Notes under the pieces: generated by a model
Told to the model about the DNA's origin: nothing
Database searches by the model: none
Seen by the model: only the letters and a program-made list of their open reading frames with translations
Shown here: piece after piece, positions 23,049 through 32,423 of the stretch
How positions within the stretch are numbered: the first letter of the stretch is position 1
How the letters are laid out: every line of letters begins with the position of its first letter
Origin: JASHPR01 sp963739645
GTDB lineage: Bacteria > Actinomycetota > Actinomycetes > Streptosporangiales > Streptosporangiaceae
Direction: 5' to 3'
Length of the DNA: 64,000 nt
NCBI GenBank assembly: GCA_963739645.1
Contig: CAVUBM010000074.1
Location: 186,001 to 250,000 of the forward strand
Position numbers and translations under genes: made by a program

Positions 23049-24257
23049 TAGGGATCCCGGACGGTTCCCTCGCCGCGGCCGTAGTCGAAGGCTATAGATC
23101 TCGCGGCCGTCCAGGAACGCCCGCTCGGCGCGGCTCATCACGTCCAGCGGGTCGCCGGACCAGATCACCAGGCTGGCGTCCTTGCCCGGGGCCAGCGAGC
23201 CGATCCGGTCGGCGACCCCGAGAATCCGCGCGGGGTTGATCGTCACGGCCCGCAGCGCCGTGTCCCGGTCCAGGCCCTCCTTGACCGCGAGCGTGGCCTG
23301 GTGGATCAGGAAGTGGATCGGCACGACCGGATGGTCGGTGGTGATCGCGATCGTGACCCCGGCCGCCGCCAGCTTGCCCGGGTTGGCCAGCGACCGGTTG
23401 CGCAGCTCGACCTTGGACCGGCTGGTGAACAGCGGGCCGATGATGACCGGGATGGCCTGCTGCGCGATCAGGTCGGCCAGCAGGTAGGCCTCGGTGCCGT
23501 GGTCGATCACGAGCCGGTAGCCGAACTCCTGGGAGATCCTGATCGCGGTCGCGATGTCGTCGGCGCGGTGGCAGTGCTGGCGCCACGGGATCTCGCGGCG
23601 CAGCACCTGGCCGAGCGCCTCCAGGTTCAGGTCGCGGTCCACCGGCTTGCGCTCCGACGGCGGAGCGTCCTCCGCCGCGGCGATCCTGGCCAGGTAGTTG
23701 GCGGCCTGGACGAACGCGTCCCTGATGACCCCGGCCGTGCCCAGCCGGGTGGACGGCGTCTCGTTCTTGTCACCGTAGACCCGCTTCGGGTTCTCGCCGA
23801 GCGCCGACTTCAGGCCAGCCGGCTCGCGCAGCACCATCTCGTCCACGGTGCGGCCCCAGCACTTGATCGCCACGGTCTGGCCGCCGATCGGGTTGCCGGA
23901 ACCCGGGTTGACGTTCACGGCCAGCACGCCGCCGCTGATCGCGTCGCGGAAGCCCTCATCGGCCGGGTTGATCGCGTCGAGAGCCCGGACGAAGGCGGTG
24001 ACCGGCTTGGTCATCTCGTTCGTGTCCTGGCCGGCCCAGCCCTCAGCCTCCTCGTGCACGCCGACATGGGCGTGCGCGTCGATGAAGCCGGGCAGCACCC
24101 ACTTGCCGGTCGCGTCGATCACCTCGGCGCCGTCCGGGACGCTGAAGCCCGGCCCTTCGATAGCGACGATCTTCCCGGCTTCCAGCAGCACGGTCCCGTC
24201 GTCGACCGGCTCCGCCTCCACCGGGATGACCCGGGCACCCACAATCGCGGTGATCAT
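23045..24257 (-). CDS. Amidohydrolase family protein, frameshifted close to the C-terminus
   Basis: A metal-dependent hydrolase of about 404 residues in the imidazolonepropionase/dihydroorotase-like superfamily. GKWVLPGFIDAHAHVGVHEE gives the HxH metal motif. Further blocks are IPWRQHCHRADDIATAIR, LVIDHGTEAYLLADL, AITTDHPVVP and SLAPGKDASLVIWSGDPLD. One extra base near 23093 (after DGREIY) shifts the end. The restored frame closes at TAA 23045-23047, overlapping the convergent neighbour, whereas the shifted frame runs on to 22884. The ATG at 24257 is preferred over 24296. Substrate unknown. Confidence 0.83.
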
Positions 24258-24383
24258 TCCAGCCACGCCGCATTCTCCCAGCTCGTCCGTGATCATCAGC
24301 CCATTTCTGGCCTGAGACTAACAGCGTGGTGATCGGGGGCACGCGTCCGTTTAACCACGGGCCCGTTCGGTGACGGGCGTGCG

Positions 24384-24785
24384 CTAGGACCGCAGCATGC
24401 TGCGGTAGACCGCGAGCAGGGCCGCCTTCTGCTCGTCGGCCAGGCGGTCGTCGGCGTCGATGGCGGACTCCACCGACGAGACCGCGGGTTCGCCCGCGGT
24501 GCTGGCCGGCCGGGCCTGGTCGATCAGGCCCGCCTGGGCCAGCAGCGTCTCCGCGGACACGTTGAGCGCTCCGGAGAGCAGCTTGAGCACGCGGACCGAC
24601 GGCTGGTGCAGGCCGCGCTCGATCTGGCTCAGGTACGGGTTGGAGAGCGTGGTCTTGTCGGCGAGCTGGCGCAGCGACAGGTTGGCGAGCTTGCGCTGGC
24701 TCCGGATGAACGCGCCCAGTACCTTCATTTGCGCATTCCAGGAATCCGTTACCCGCCGCGGTGAATCGTCCGAATCCGGTGCCAT
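24384..24785 (-). CDS. XRE-family helix-turn-helix regulator
   Basis: 133 residues. The XRE domain sits at residues ~25-80 (GAFIRSQRKLANLSLRQLADKT, then the recognition helix SNPYLSQIERGLHQPSVRVL), followed by a short C-terminal region (DRLADEQKAALLAVYRSML). The ATG at 24785 has AGGGCGG upstream. It lies 66 bases downstream of a phasin-like gene in the same orientation, a pairing I know from other actinobacteria. It may bind the palindrome in that gene's promoter. Confidence 0.85.
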   Translation of the reverse strand: MAPDSDDSPRRVTDSWNAQMKVLGAFIRSQRKLANLSLRQLADKTTLSNPYLSQIERGLHQPSVRVLKLLSGALNVSAETLLAQAGLIDQARPASTAGEPAVSSVESAIDADDRLADEQKAALLAVYRSMLRS

Positions 24786-24851
24786 GTCCGCCCTGATAAA
24801 TCGGTAGTGCCGCACGGCGAGCCGCGGCGGACTCGCCGTGCGGCCGGGTAA

Positions 24852-25226
24852 TTACTTGTCGGCTGAGCCGTTCTGGCCGAGGGCGTCGTTCTTGCCCTGG
24901 CGCAGCGGTGACGTCGCGTGCCGTACATTCTCGGTCAGCCTCCGCTGGCTGGCCAGCAGCTTCCCGGCCAGCTCGTAGGCGTTCCCGACGAGCTCGTCCG
25001 GCTTGGGCAGCCGGTCGGCGAACGGCAGCTTCAGCTCGGGCAGCTTGATCTCGGGCAGTTTCAGCTCGGGCAGTTTCAGCTCAGCCGGGCGCGGGGCGGC
25101 CGACCGGACTGTGTCGGCCCAGGCCTTGACGGTGCCAATGGTGATAACCGCGACCTCCTGGCCCCGGCGGACGGTCTTGATGATCTCGGCCTGGACTTCC
25201 TGGCCGACGTTACGGGTCTCGTTCAC
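24852..25226 (-). CDS. Phasin/HBHA-like protein with LPELK repeats
   Basis: 124 residues from GTG 25226, decided by AGGAGG four bases upstream. Two helical parts (VGQEVQAEIIKTVRRGQEVA and ELAGKLLASQRRLTENVRHA) flank a tandem repeat of five-residue units, ELKLP ELKLP EIKLP ELKLP, at residues ~48-67. The C-terminal helix resembles heparin-binding haemagglutinin/phasin-like coats that sit on lipid or storage granules. Transcribed from a strong promoter with an overlapping palindrome; the XRE gene follows. Confidence 0.68.
   Translation of the reverse strand: MNETRNVGQEVQAEIIKTVRRGQEVAVITIGTVKAWADTVRSAAPRPAELKLPELKLPEIKLPELKLPFADRLPKPDELVGNAYELAGKLLASQRRLTENVRHATSPLRQGKNDALGQNGSADK
25025..25085 (-). 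repeat. 15-bp tandem repeat encoding LPELK units
   Basis: Four near-identical 15-base units (AGCTCGGGCAG followed by TTTC or CTTG/TTGA on the plus strand) give the (E/I)LKLP-type pentapeptide series in the phasin-like protein. In-frame and slippage-prone. Confidence 0.7.
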
Positions 25227-25238
25227 GATGCCTCCTGT

Positions 25239-25276
25239 CTTGCTAACTATACTAAGCAAGCCGATTGGTTTGTCAA
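25239..25276 (-). promoter_or_regulatory. Sigma70-type promoter with overlapping palindrome for the phasin-like gene
   Basis: On the minus strand a perfect TTGACA (plus 25271-25276) is followed after 19 bases by TATAGT (25246-25251). The palindrome CTTGCT-N10-AGCAAG (25239-25260) covers the -10 region, 12 bases before the ribosome site. This is classic repressor geometry, with the neighbouring XRE protein as the obvious candidate. Confidence 0.62.
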
Positions 25277-25467
25277 GCTGAGGGTTTTCGTCCCGGTGAG
25301 ATGCCTTCGACCTGCCCAAACGCCAGCCGTTTCGCACCGTGTCCTGGCCATTGCGTTAGGTGAGTCTGCACAATGCCTCTTGCGCCCGTTACTCTTTGGG
25401 ATGTTTAGTGGCCATTAGCGGTGCCCCGCCCCCGCGAGGTTAAGGGAAGAGCCGGATGGGAGGACCC

Positions 25468-26914
25468 ATGTCGGTTGAGTCTGGCGGTGCGCCTTCCGAA
25501 GATCGTTCAATGGCTGAGGGCCTGCGGGACGCGGGCCGGGATGTCTTCGCGTATCTCTATGAGAGCTTCGCGGGGCCCCTTTTCGATTACTGCGCCGGAA
25601 TTCTCGGGGACCCGTGGGCCGCCGCCGAGGTGGTGCAGGACAGCCTGGTCGCCGTCGACGCGCAGATGAACAAGCTGCCGGATCCTGACCAGGTCCGGCT
25701 GTGGCTGTACTCCAGCGCCCGGCAGCAGTGCCTGGGCCGCCTGCCCGGCCACCAGCTGGCCAGCCGCCCCGAAACGGTCACCCTGGACGAGTTCATCGGC
25801 GAGCAGGCCGGGCAGCACGGACCGCTACCCGGACGCCGGGACCGTAGCGACCGAGCGGGAGAAGCTGCGGATTGTCAGCGCCGCCCTGGACAGCCTGCCC
25901 GATCGCGATCGCGAGGTCGTCAGCCTCGCGTACCGGCACGGCATCGCGGAGGCCGACCTCGCCGCCGTGCTCGGTGTCAACGGCCGCCGGGCGAACACGC
26001 TGCTGTCCGGCGCGGGCACGGAGTTCCGGGCGTCGGCGACGGTCATCGCGGTCCTTCGCGCGGGCCGGCCGGGGTGCCAGGTCCTGGAGGCCACCGCGGT
26101 CCAGGGAGATCACGCCAAGGCCCTGCTGACGCCGAAGGTCCGCAAGCGGCTGGTCCATCACGTCGGGCACTGCGCCAGCTGCGCCCAGCGGCGCGGGGAC
26201 CGGGATTTCGGCCCCGAAATGGTCACCGCCATCCCGTTCGCCAGCCCTCCGGTCAACCTCGGGATGCGGATCTCGAGAACCGCGACCGCGCTCGGCACGT
26301 ACCGCACCGAGGCCGCCAGCCGCTCGCTGAAGGGCGGTACCTCCCGGGGCACCAAGTCCGGGACCCGGCGGGGGGTGTCGCGGACCGTGGTGGCCCCGGT
26401 GGCGATCGCCGTCTTCATCGTCCCGGGGATGCTGCTCTTCCACCTCGTCGCCGCGTCGTTTCCTGGACCGACCCCGGTGACGGTGGCGGCGGCGAGTGCC
26501 CAGACCACGGCGCAGGCCGGTTCCGCGCTGAGCTCCCCGGCGGCCGCGCTGCCCACGCTGGCCAGGAAGACGCGTTCGCACCAGCCGGTGCTCGGGCCGC
26601 TGCCCGGATTGCTCGGCCCGACTCCGCTGGGAGTGCTGCCGACTCCGTCCGGCCGGGGCGGGTCGTCATCGCCCGGCTCGCCGCATCCTCAGCCCAACCC
26701 GCCGCCGTCGGCCGGCTCGCCGTCGCCCAACCCGCCCCCTGCCTCACCCACCCCGAATCCGACCACGCCGCCCGTGACCACCCCGCCGCCGACCACGCCG
26801 CCTCCGACCACGCCGCCGCCGGTCACGCCGCCTCCGACGACGCCGCCGGCGACTCCGTCACCGGACCCGCCGCCCGCTTCGCCTGACCCCAGCGCGATGG
26901 ACTCGCCGTCCTGA
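25468..26914 (+). pseudogene. ECF-like sigma factor with fused zinc-finger/transmembrane/Pro-rich tail, frameshifted
   Basis: Residues 1-~115 in the first frame hold a region-2-like domain (FAYLYESFAGPLFDYCAGIL, AAEVVQDSLVAVDAQM). One extra base near 25815 moves the rest to the next frame: region 4 (SAALDSLPDRDREVVSLAYR, DLAAVLGVNGRRANTLLSG), an H-x3-C-x2-C anti-sigma-like motif (HHVGHCASCAQRR), one membrane helix (VVAPVAIAVFIVPGMLLFHL), and a ~100-residue Pro/Thr/Ser outer tail. GGGAGG precedes ATG 25468. A sigma domain tied to its own anti-sigma-like membrane anchor is known for some actinobacterial ECF groups. The span is 3n+1. Confidence 0.72.
26741..26880 (+). repeat. Pro/Thr-rich low-complexity coding repeat
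   Basis: Repeated ACCACGCCGCC-type units encode TTPPP/VTPPP strings in the outer tail of the sigma-factor fusion. This resembles a cell-wall-spanning or glycosylatable stalk. Copy number is likely variable. Confidence 0.7.
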
Positions 26915-27017
26915 CCTCCGCCGCTATCGTGTTCTGAGCGATCGGGGTCCTGGCCCGCCGGGGCGCCGTCGCGGCAGTTCCGGGGGATCCGCCGGCGAGC
27001 TTCGTCTGGAGTTGGGC

Positions 27018-27716
27018 ATGCCGCATCCGCACGTCGTGGTCGACCGCAGCCACGAGGGCTATGTCCGGCTGCTGCTGTCCCGCCCCGAGCGGCGCAACGC
27101 GTTCGACCCGGGCATGGTCGGCGCCCTGACCGAGGTGATGAAGGCCGAGGACGACGCCGTCGTGATCCTCGGCAGTACCGACCCGACGGTGTTCTGCGCC
27201 GGAGCCGACCTGACCATCCCGGTAGCCGAGCGGGCCGTGGTCTCGGATCTGCTCTACGAGTGCCTCGAGCACATCGTCACCCGGCCCGGCCCGGTCATCG
27301 CGGCCATGGGCGGCGCGGCCGTGGGCGGCGGCGCCCAGCTGGCCGCCGCGGCCGACATGCGGATTGTCAGCCCCGAGGCGCGGCTGCGCTGGACCGGGCC
27401 GCCCGGCGCGGGGCTGGCGGTCGGCGCGTGGATCCTGCCCGATCTTGTGGGCCGCGCCGCCGCGCTCGAGCTCACCATGACCGGGCGCTGGGTCGGCGCG
27501 GCCGAGGCGCTGGCCCTGGGCCTGGCGAACCGGATCGACAACGACCCGGACGGGGCCGCGGGCAGCCTGGCCGGGACGCTGGCCGGGCTGGGCCCGGGGG
27601 CGCCGCAGAAGATCAAGAGGATCATGTCGGCCGACGGCCTGCTCGGCCGGCTGCGCGCCGAGCGGCTGGCGAACCGGGCGGCGTGGGATCAGATGATCGC
27701 CGAAGGCACCGGCTGA
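27018..27716 (+). CDS. Enoyl-CoA hydratase/isomerase family protein
   Basis: 232 residues of crotonase fold: GYVRLLLSRPERRNAFDPGM at the start, the first oxyanion loop FCAGADLT, and the second AMGGAAVGGGAQLAAAADMR. Both backbone-NH loops are present. The usual catalytic Glu pair is not obvious (GAGLAV follows), so the precise reaction on an acyl-CoA is uncertain. The ATG at 27018 has GGAG upstream. Overlaps the convergent NurA gene by 28 bp at the 3' end. Confidence 0.85.
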   Translation: MPHPHVVVDRSHEGYVRLLLSRPERRNAFDPGMVGALTEVMKAEDDAVVILGSTDPTVFCAGADLTIPVAERAVVSDLLYECLEHIVTRPGPVIAAMGGAAVGGGAQLAAAADMRIVSPEARLRWTGPPGAGLAVGAWILPDLVGRAAALELTMTGRWVGAAEALALGLANRIDNDPDGAAGSLAGTLAGLGPGAPQKIKRIMSADGLLGRLRAERLANRAAWDQMIAEGTG

Positions 27717-28748
27717 GCGGGCTGGCGCTCCGCGGCCGCGGAGCGCAGCGCGCGGTAGAGCAACTGCTGATCGCCGAGCCGCCGCCGTAGCTCCCGCTCC
27801 AGCCCGCCGATCGGGACCAGGTTCTGCGGGGCGCGCGGGTCCTTGTGCGGCACGCTGGCCAGCGGGGGGAGCAGCCAGGCGGTCAGGTCGGCCAGCCGGG
27901 CCGCGGCGGCCGCGGGCAGATCCGGTGAGCACTCGAGCCGGACCACGCCGGACCAGGGCACACCCGGCGTGCCGGGCAGCCGCAGATACCAGGAGTGCCG
28001 CCGCCAGGAGGTGCCCATCGTGAAGACCGGCGTGCGCTGCCCGGTGGCCAGCGCGCCGACGACCGCGGCCTGCCGGGGCGGCAGGTAGGACGCGTGGTGG
28101 GTCTTGATGTAGCCGACGGTGCGGTCGAGGTGGGTCCGGCCGCGCAGCGGCCCGTCGACGATGAGCAGGTCGTCCGCGTCCGGGTGGCTGGCCCGGAACG
28201 CCATCGCGAGCTGCACCTCGGCGGCGCCGAGCCGCTGCTGCAGCGCGAGCGACAGCTTGTCGGGCCCGGGGCCGTCGGCCCGGCGGGCCGGGTAGCGGCC
28301 GTAGCGGGTGACGACGTCAGCGGCGTCGGGCGCCGCGGTGAACATGCCGCGCTCGACGGCCACGTCGGCGATGCGCGCGGCCCCGTCGCAGGCCACGAGG
28401 CCGGCCGCGAGCGACGCGGCGATGCCAGGCGCGGGCTGCCCGTCCGCCTCGCTCCCGTGCACCCAGACCCGGGCGTCGATGCGCCGGACGCCGTCGAGGA
28501 ACAGCACGCTGGCGGGCCGGGCCGGCCGGGATCCGGGTCGACCGGGCGCCACCGGTCGGCGGGCAGCTCCAGGTCCAGGTCGAGCTCGGCGCTCGACGCC
28601 TGCAGGGACCCGCCGTCGGCCTCGTCGCTGAACGCCTGGCCGTACCCGGGATCCCAGGGATCGACGGTAAACCGGGAGGCGAGGTGGCCGGGCCGGGCTG
28701 CCGCGCGGGCGGGACGGCCGGGACGGCGGGACCGGCGGGCTCGGTCAC
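27689..28748 (-). pseudogene. nurA: NurA-like 5'-3' nuclease, frameshifted
   Basis: The main block (residues from SVLFLDGVRRIDARVWV onward) matches the NurA nuclease family: the first catalytic Asp in LFLDGVRR, a second in LLIVDGPLRGRTH, the Lys of GYIKTHHASYL, and RLPGTPGVPWSGVVRLE. The N-terminal part is readable in another frame (DPWDPGYGQAFSDEADGGS), shifted near 28520, with another shift near 28690. GTG 28748 overlaps the SbcC stop (GTGA) and has AAGGAG upstream. The span is 3n+1. NurA resects DNA ends together with the HerA translocase, encoded upstream in the same operon. Confidence 0.8.
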
Positions 28749-31187
28749 GTCCGCTCCTTCCGCAGCGCGGACGTGGCGCCGGTGTGGCTGACCACGAACC
28801 GGACCGGGACCCGTTCGGCGAGCGCCGCGACGTGGGTGACGATGCCGATCATGCGCTCGGAGTCGTCGGCCAGCCGTTCCAGGGTCGACGCCACCGTCTC
28901 CAGGGTGTCCTCGTCGAGCGTGCCGAACCCCTCGTCCAGGAACATCGAGTTCAGGTCGCGCATGCCCTGCCGACAGCCCGACGACCTGGCGGGACAGCGC
29001 CAGGGCCAGCGCCAGCGAAGCCTGGAACGTCTCGCCGCCGGACAGCGTGTGCACCGGGCGGCGCGCCGCGGCGTCCTCGTAGTCGATGACGACGAGCTCG
29101 TTGCGTTCGTCCCGGTCGAGCTGGTACTGGCCGCCGGACAGCTCCCTCAGCGTGGCCGACGCCTCGGCGACCAGCGAGTCGAGCGCCTCGCTGCACAGCC
29201 AGCGCTCGAAGGTGTTGGCCCGGAGCAGACCGCCGAGCGCGTTCGCGACCTGCTCCTCCTCGCGGGCCTCGGCGATCTGCCGGTCCAGCCGGTCCGCCTG
29301 CTGGCGGGCCTGGCGCACGGCCTCGAGCTCCTTCTCCGCGCGCACCCGGCGCCCGGCTACCGCCGCCGCGACCCGCGCCGGGTCGGTGACGCCGGTGATG
29401 CCGTGCTCGGCGAGCAGGTCGGTCAGCGCGCCGGCCGCCGCCGGCGAGCTGCCGGTTCAGCGCCCGGGCCGCCTCGTCAAGACCGGCCTGCCGCCCGGCC
29501 CGCGCGTCGCGCTCGGACGCCGCCCACGCGGCCAGCGCATCCCAGGCTCCGGCCAGGCCGCCGCCGTCGACCTCGGGGGCGCGGAGGCTGACCACCCGGT
29601 CCCTGGACCGGCGCAGCGCGGCCCAGGCCTGCTGCTCGTCACCGGCGAGCGCGGCGCGCTCCCGCTCGGCCGCCCCGACGCCGGCGCGCTGCGCGGCCGC
29701 GGTCCTGCGCGCGGCATCCAGCGCCTCGTCGGCCTCGGCGATGAGCTTGAGCTGCATGGTGACCTCGGCCTCGCCGGGGGAGCCGCGCAGCGCGGCGGTG
29801 ACCCCGGCCAGCTCGCGGCTGGGTGCCGTCGGCGGTGCCGCGGGCGGCCGCCGTGGCCCGCGCCGCGTCGCGTGCGCCCGGACCAGGCGCTGGTGGTCCC
29901 GCACCGCGGCGTCCACCGCGGCCCTGGCCTTGACCAGGTCCCCGGCGGCCGGATGGTGCGGAAGCTCGGTGACCGGCCGCAGGCAGACCGGGCAGTCGTC
30001 ACCGGGTTTCAGCGTCGCGGCCAGGTCGCTGGCGGCATGCGCGCGCTGGGCGTCGGCGAGCGCGTCCCTGGCGGCCACCGACGCCCGCTCGGCCGCCTCC
30101 ACGTCGCGGCCCAGCGCCTCTTCGGCGGCCTTACCGCCGGCGCACGCCTGTTCCTGAGTCTCCAGCAGCGTGAGCAGCCGCTGCTGCTGCGCGTGGGCGT
30201 GCCGGAAGCGTTCGGCCTGAGTCTTGTCCTCCAGGGCGGCGCGGGACTGCCTGGCTTCCTCCTCCGCCTGCTCGGCCCTGGCCTGCAGGTCCTTGCGCTC
30301 GGCCACGCGCGCGTCGGCGCGGGTGATCCGCTCGGCCAGCCCGGGGACGTCCGCGGGAGCCCGGATCGCGGCCAGCAGCGCGGTCTCGGCGCGCACCCCG
30401 GTGGCCTGCTCCTCGGCCTCGCTGGCCCGCTGGGCCAGCGTGCTGAGTGCGGTCAGCCGGTCGTCGACGGTGGCGGTCAGCTCGGTCAGCGCGGCCAGGC
30501 GCCCGGCCCACCGCTCCTGCGCCTCCTCGCTCGCGTCGGCCAGATCGCCGCGGGCCTGGCGGGCCAGGCTGGCCCGGTCGGCCGCGACCCTGGCCCGCTC
30601 CCTGGCCCGCTGCCCGATCTGCTCGTACACGCCGAACGCCAGCAGCTGGACCAGCAGGTCCTGGCGGTTGCGCGGCTTGGCGTGCAGGAACTCGGAGAAC
30701 CGGCCCTGGGGCAGCAGCACCGACTGGGTGAAGTGCTCGTAGCTGAGCCCGAGCAGGTCCTGAACCCGGGCCTTGACCTCGTCGGGGCCCTCGGCCAGCG
30801 GCTCGATCACCGCCTCGAGCACGTCCCCGATGGGGGCGTCAGGCGGCACGGACGGCTCGAGCCGGTCCAGCCGGGCCTCCTTGGTGTGCACCTGGCCGCG
30901 GGCGTCGCGGGTCAGCGCCCGCACCGCGGCGTACCGGGCGCCCGCGGTCTCGAACACCAGGCAGACGCGGCAGCTGTTCGCGGCCGGGGCGAGCGCCTGG
31001 GCGATCGCGTTCTCCTTGCCCCACCGGGGCACGGTGCCGTACAGGGCGAAACACAGGCCGTCGATGACCGTGCTCTTGCCCGACCCGGTCGGGCCGACCA
31101 GCGCGAAGAAGTCGACGTCGGAGAAGTCGAGCCGGCGGGCTGGCGGTAGCAGCCGAACCCGTCGAGCAGCAGGCGCAGCGGCCGCAT
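28745..31187 (-). pseudogene. sbcC: SbcC/Rad50-like SMC-family ATPase, frameshifted
   Basis: About 814 codons. It starts at ATG 31187 (RPLRLLLDGFGCYRQPA), overlapping the SbcD stop (TGATG). After a shift near 31143 come Walker A FALVGPTGSGKSTVIDGL, the Q-loop region TQSVLLPQGRFSEFL, long Arg/Glu/Ala coiled coils, and the zinc hook DDCPVCLRPV. Further shifts near 29460 and 28966 separate the signature TLSGGETFQASLALALALS and Walker B MFLDEGFGTLDEDTLE. All functional motifs exist, so the gene is intact in content but not in frame. It partners SbcD in DNA-end processing. Confidence 0.83.
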
Positions 31188-32353
31188 CACGCCTCCCCGG
31201 TGACCGTGTCGAGCAGCTCGGCGAACATCCTGGAGATCCGCGGGTCGTCCATGTTCTGCTCCGCGAGGTAGTCGCCGAACAGCTCGAGCGGGCTCCGGCC
31301 GCCCGGCTGGCCCGCGGGCCAGCCGGGGCCGCGCCCGGCTGCGGCCGGTGCTCGTCGTCGAGCTGCACCTCCAGGACGTTCGGCAGCTTGTCCCGGACCA
31401 GGTCACCCAGGCCCGCCCGGCCCGGCTCGGCCAGCACCACCCGCAGGTAGGCGTCGCCCGCCTGCTCGCCCTCGGCGATCACCTCGTCCAGCGTCCCGCG
31501 CAGCGTGCGCAGCGGCCGGCCGCCGGTCACCGGCACCGGCCGGACGTCGGCCCGGATGCCGGGCCCGGCGGTGACCACCAGCGCCACGCTCTCGTTCGCC
31601 TCCTCGCCGAAGTCGATGGCCAGCGGCGAGCCGGAGTAGAAGGTCGGGCACGCGGCGGAGATCTCCTGCTGCCGGTGCAGGTGGCCGAGCGCCACGTAGT
31701 GCGCGGTGGCCGGGAACATGCTCGCCGGCAGCTCGTAGTCCAGGGTGGTCTGCGCCTCCCGCTCGCCGCCGCCGCGCCGCCCGCCCAGCAGCGTGACGTG
31801 CGCCATCACCACGTTGACCGCGTCCGGGGTGAAGCCGTCGGTGAGCAGCGCCACGATCTGCGCCACCCGGCGGGCGTAGTCGAGCGTGTGCTCGGCGATC
31901 TCGTGCAGCAGGACCTCGGCGGCGCGAACCGCGTACCGGTGGGACAGGAACGGCAGCGCCGCCACCCGCAGCGTCCTCGCCGCCCCGGGTGCGCAGCGGC
32001 AGCGTCCCGCCCGCGTCCGGCCGCTTCGGCGTGCCGAGCACGTGCAGCCCGAGCTCGCCGAGCACCGGCCGGTACACCGCGTCGAGCAGGCCCTGGTTGT
32101 CGTGGTTCCCGGCGATGACCACGACCTGCCGGCCGTCCTCGCGCAGCGCCAGCAGCGTGCGCATGACCAGGCCCTGCGCCTGCGGGTTCGGCGCCGCGGT
32201 CTCGAACAGGTCGCCCGCGACCAGCACCACGTCGACGTCCTCGTCGCGCGCGGTGCGCACGATGCTGCCGAGCACCGCGACGTGCTCGTCGTGCCGGTCC
32301 CGGCCCTTGAGGACCTTGCCGACGTGCCAGTCGCTGGTGTGCAGGATCCTCAT
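31187..32353 (-). pseudogene. sbcD: SbcD/Mre11-like exonuclease subunit, frameshifted
   Basis: Calcineurin-like phosphoesterase. MRILHTSDWHVGKVL, VLVAGDLFETAAPN and VIAGNHDNQGLLDAV lie in the first frame. After a shift near 31985, VVMAHVTLLGGRR and ALGHLHRQQEISA complete the metal-binding histidines. A second shift near 31330 precedes the C-terminus (LELFGDYLAEQNMDDPR then LLDTVTGEA). The length is a multiple of three, so the shifts compensate. The start follows the HerA stop by 70 bases. Confidence 0.83.
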
Positions 32354-32423
32354 CCACGCCTCCCGGTGAACCCTCGGCTGTGTTCTACCACCCGGGACGG
32401 ACAGTCCCGATAGGCCATGACGC

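Noticed and set aside
26741..26880. Possible minisatellite or CRISPR-like array
   Set aside because: Units are short, contiguous and coding (Pro/Thr stalk); no spacers.
28951..31965. 1004-codon frame suggesting an SbcD-SbcC fusion
   Set aside because: It joins the middle of SbcD to SbcC only because of frameshifts; a proper SbcD stop overlapping the SbcC ATG is present at 31185-31189.
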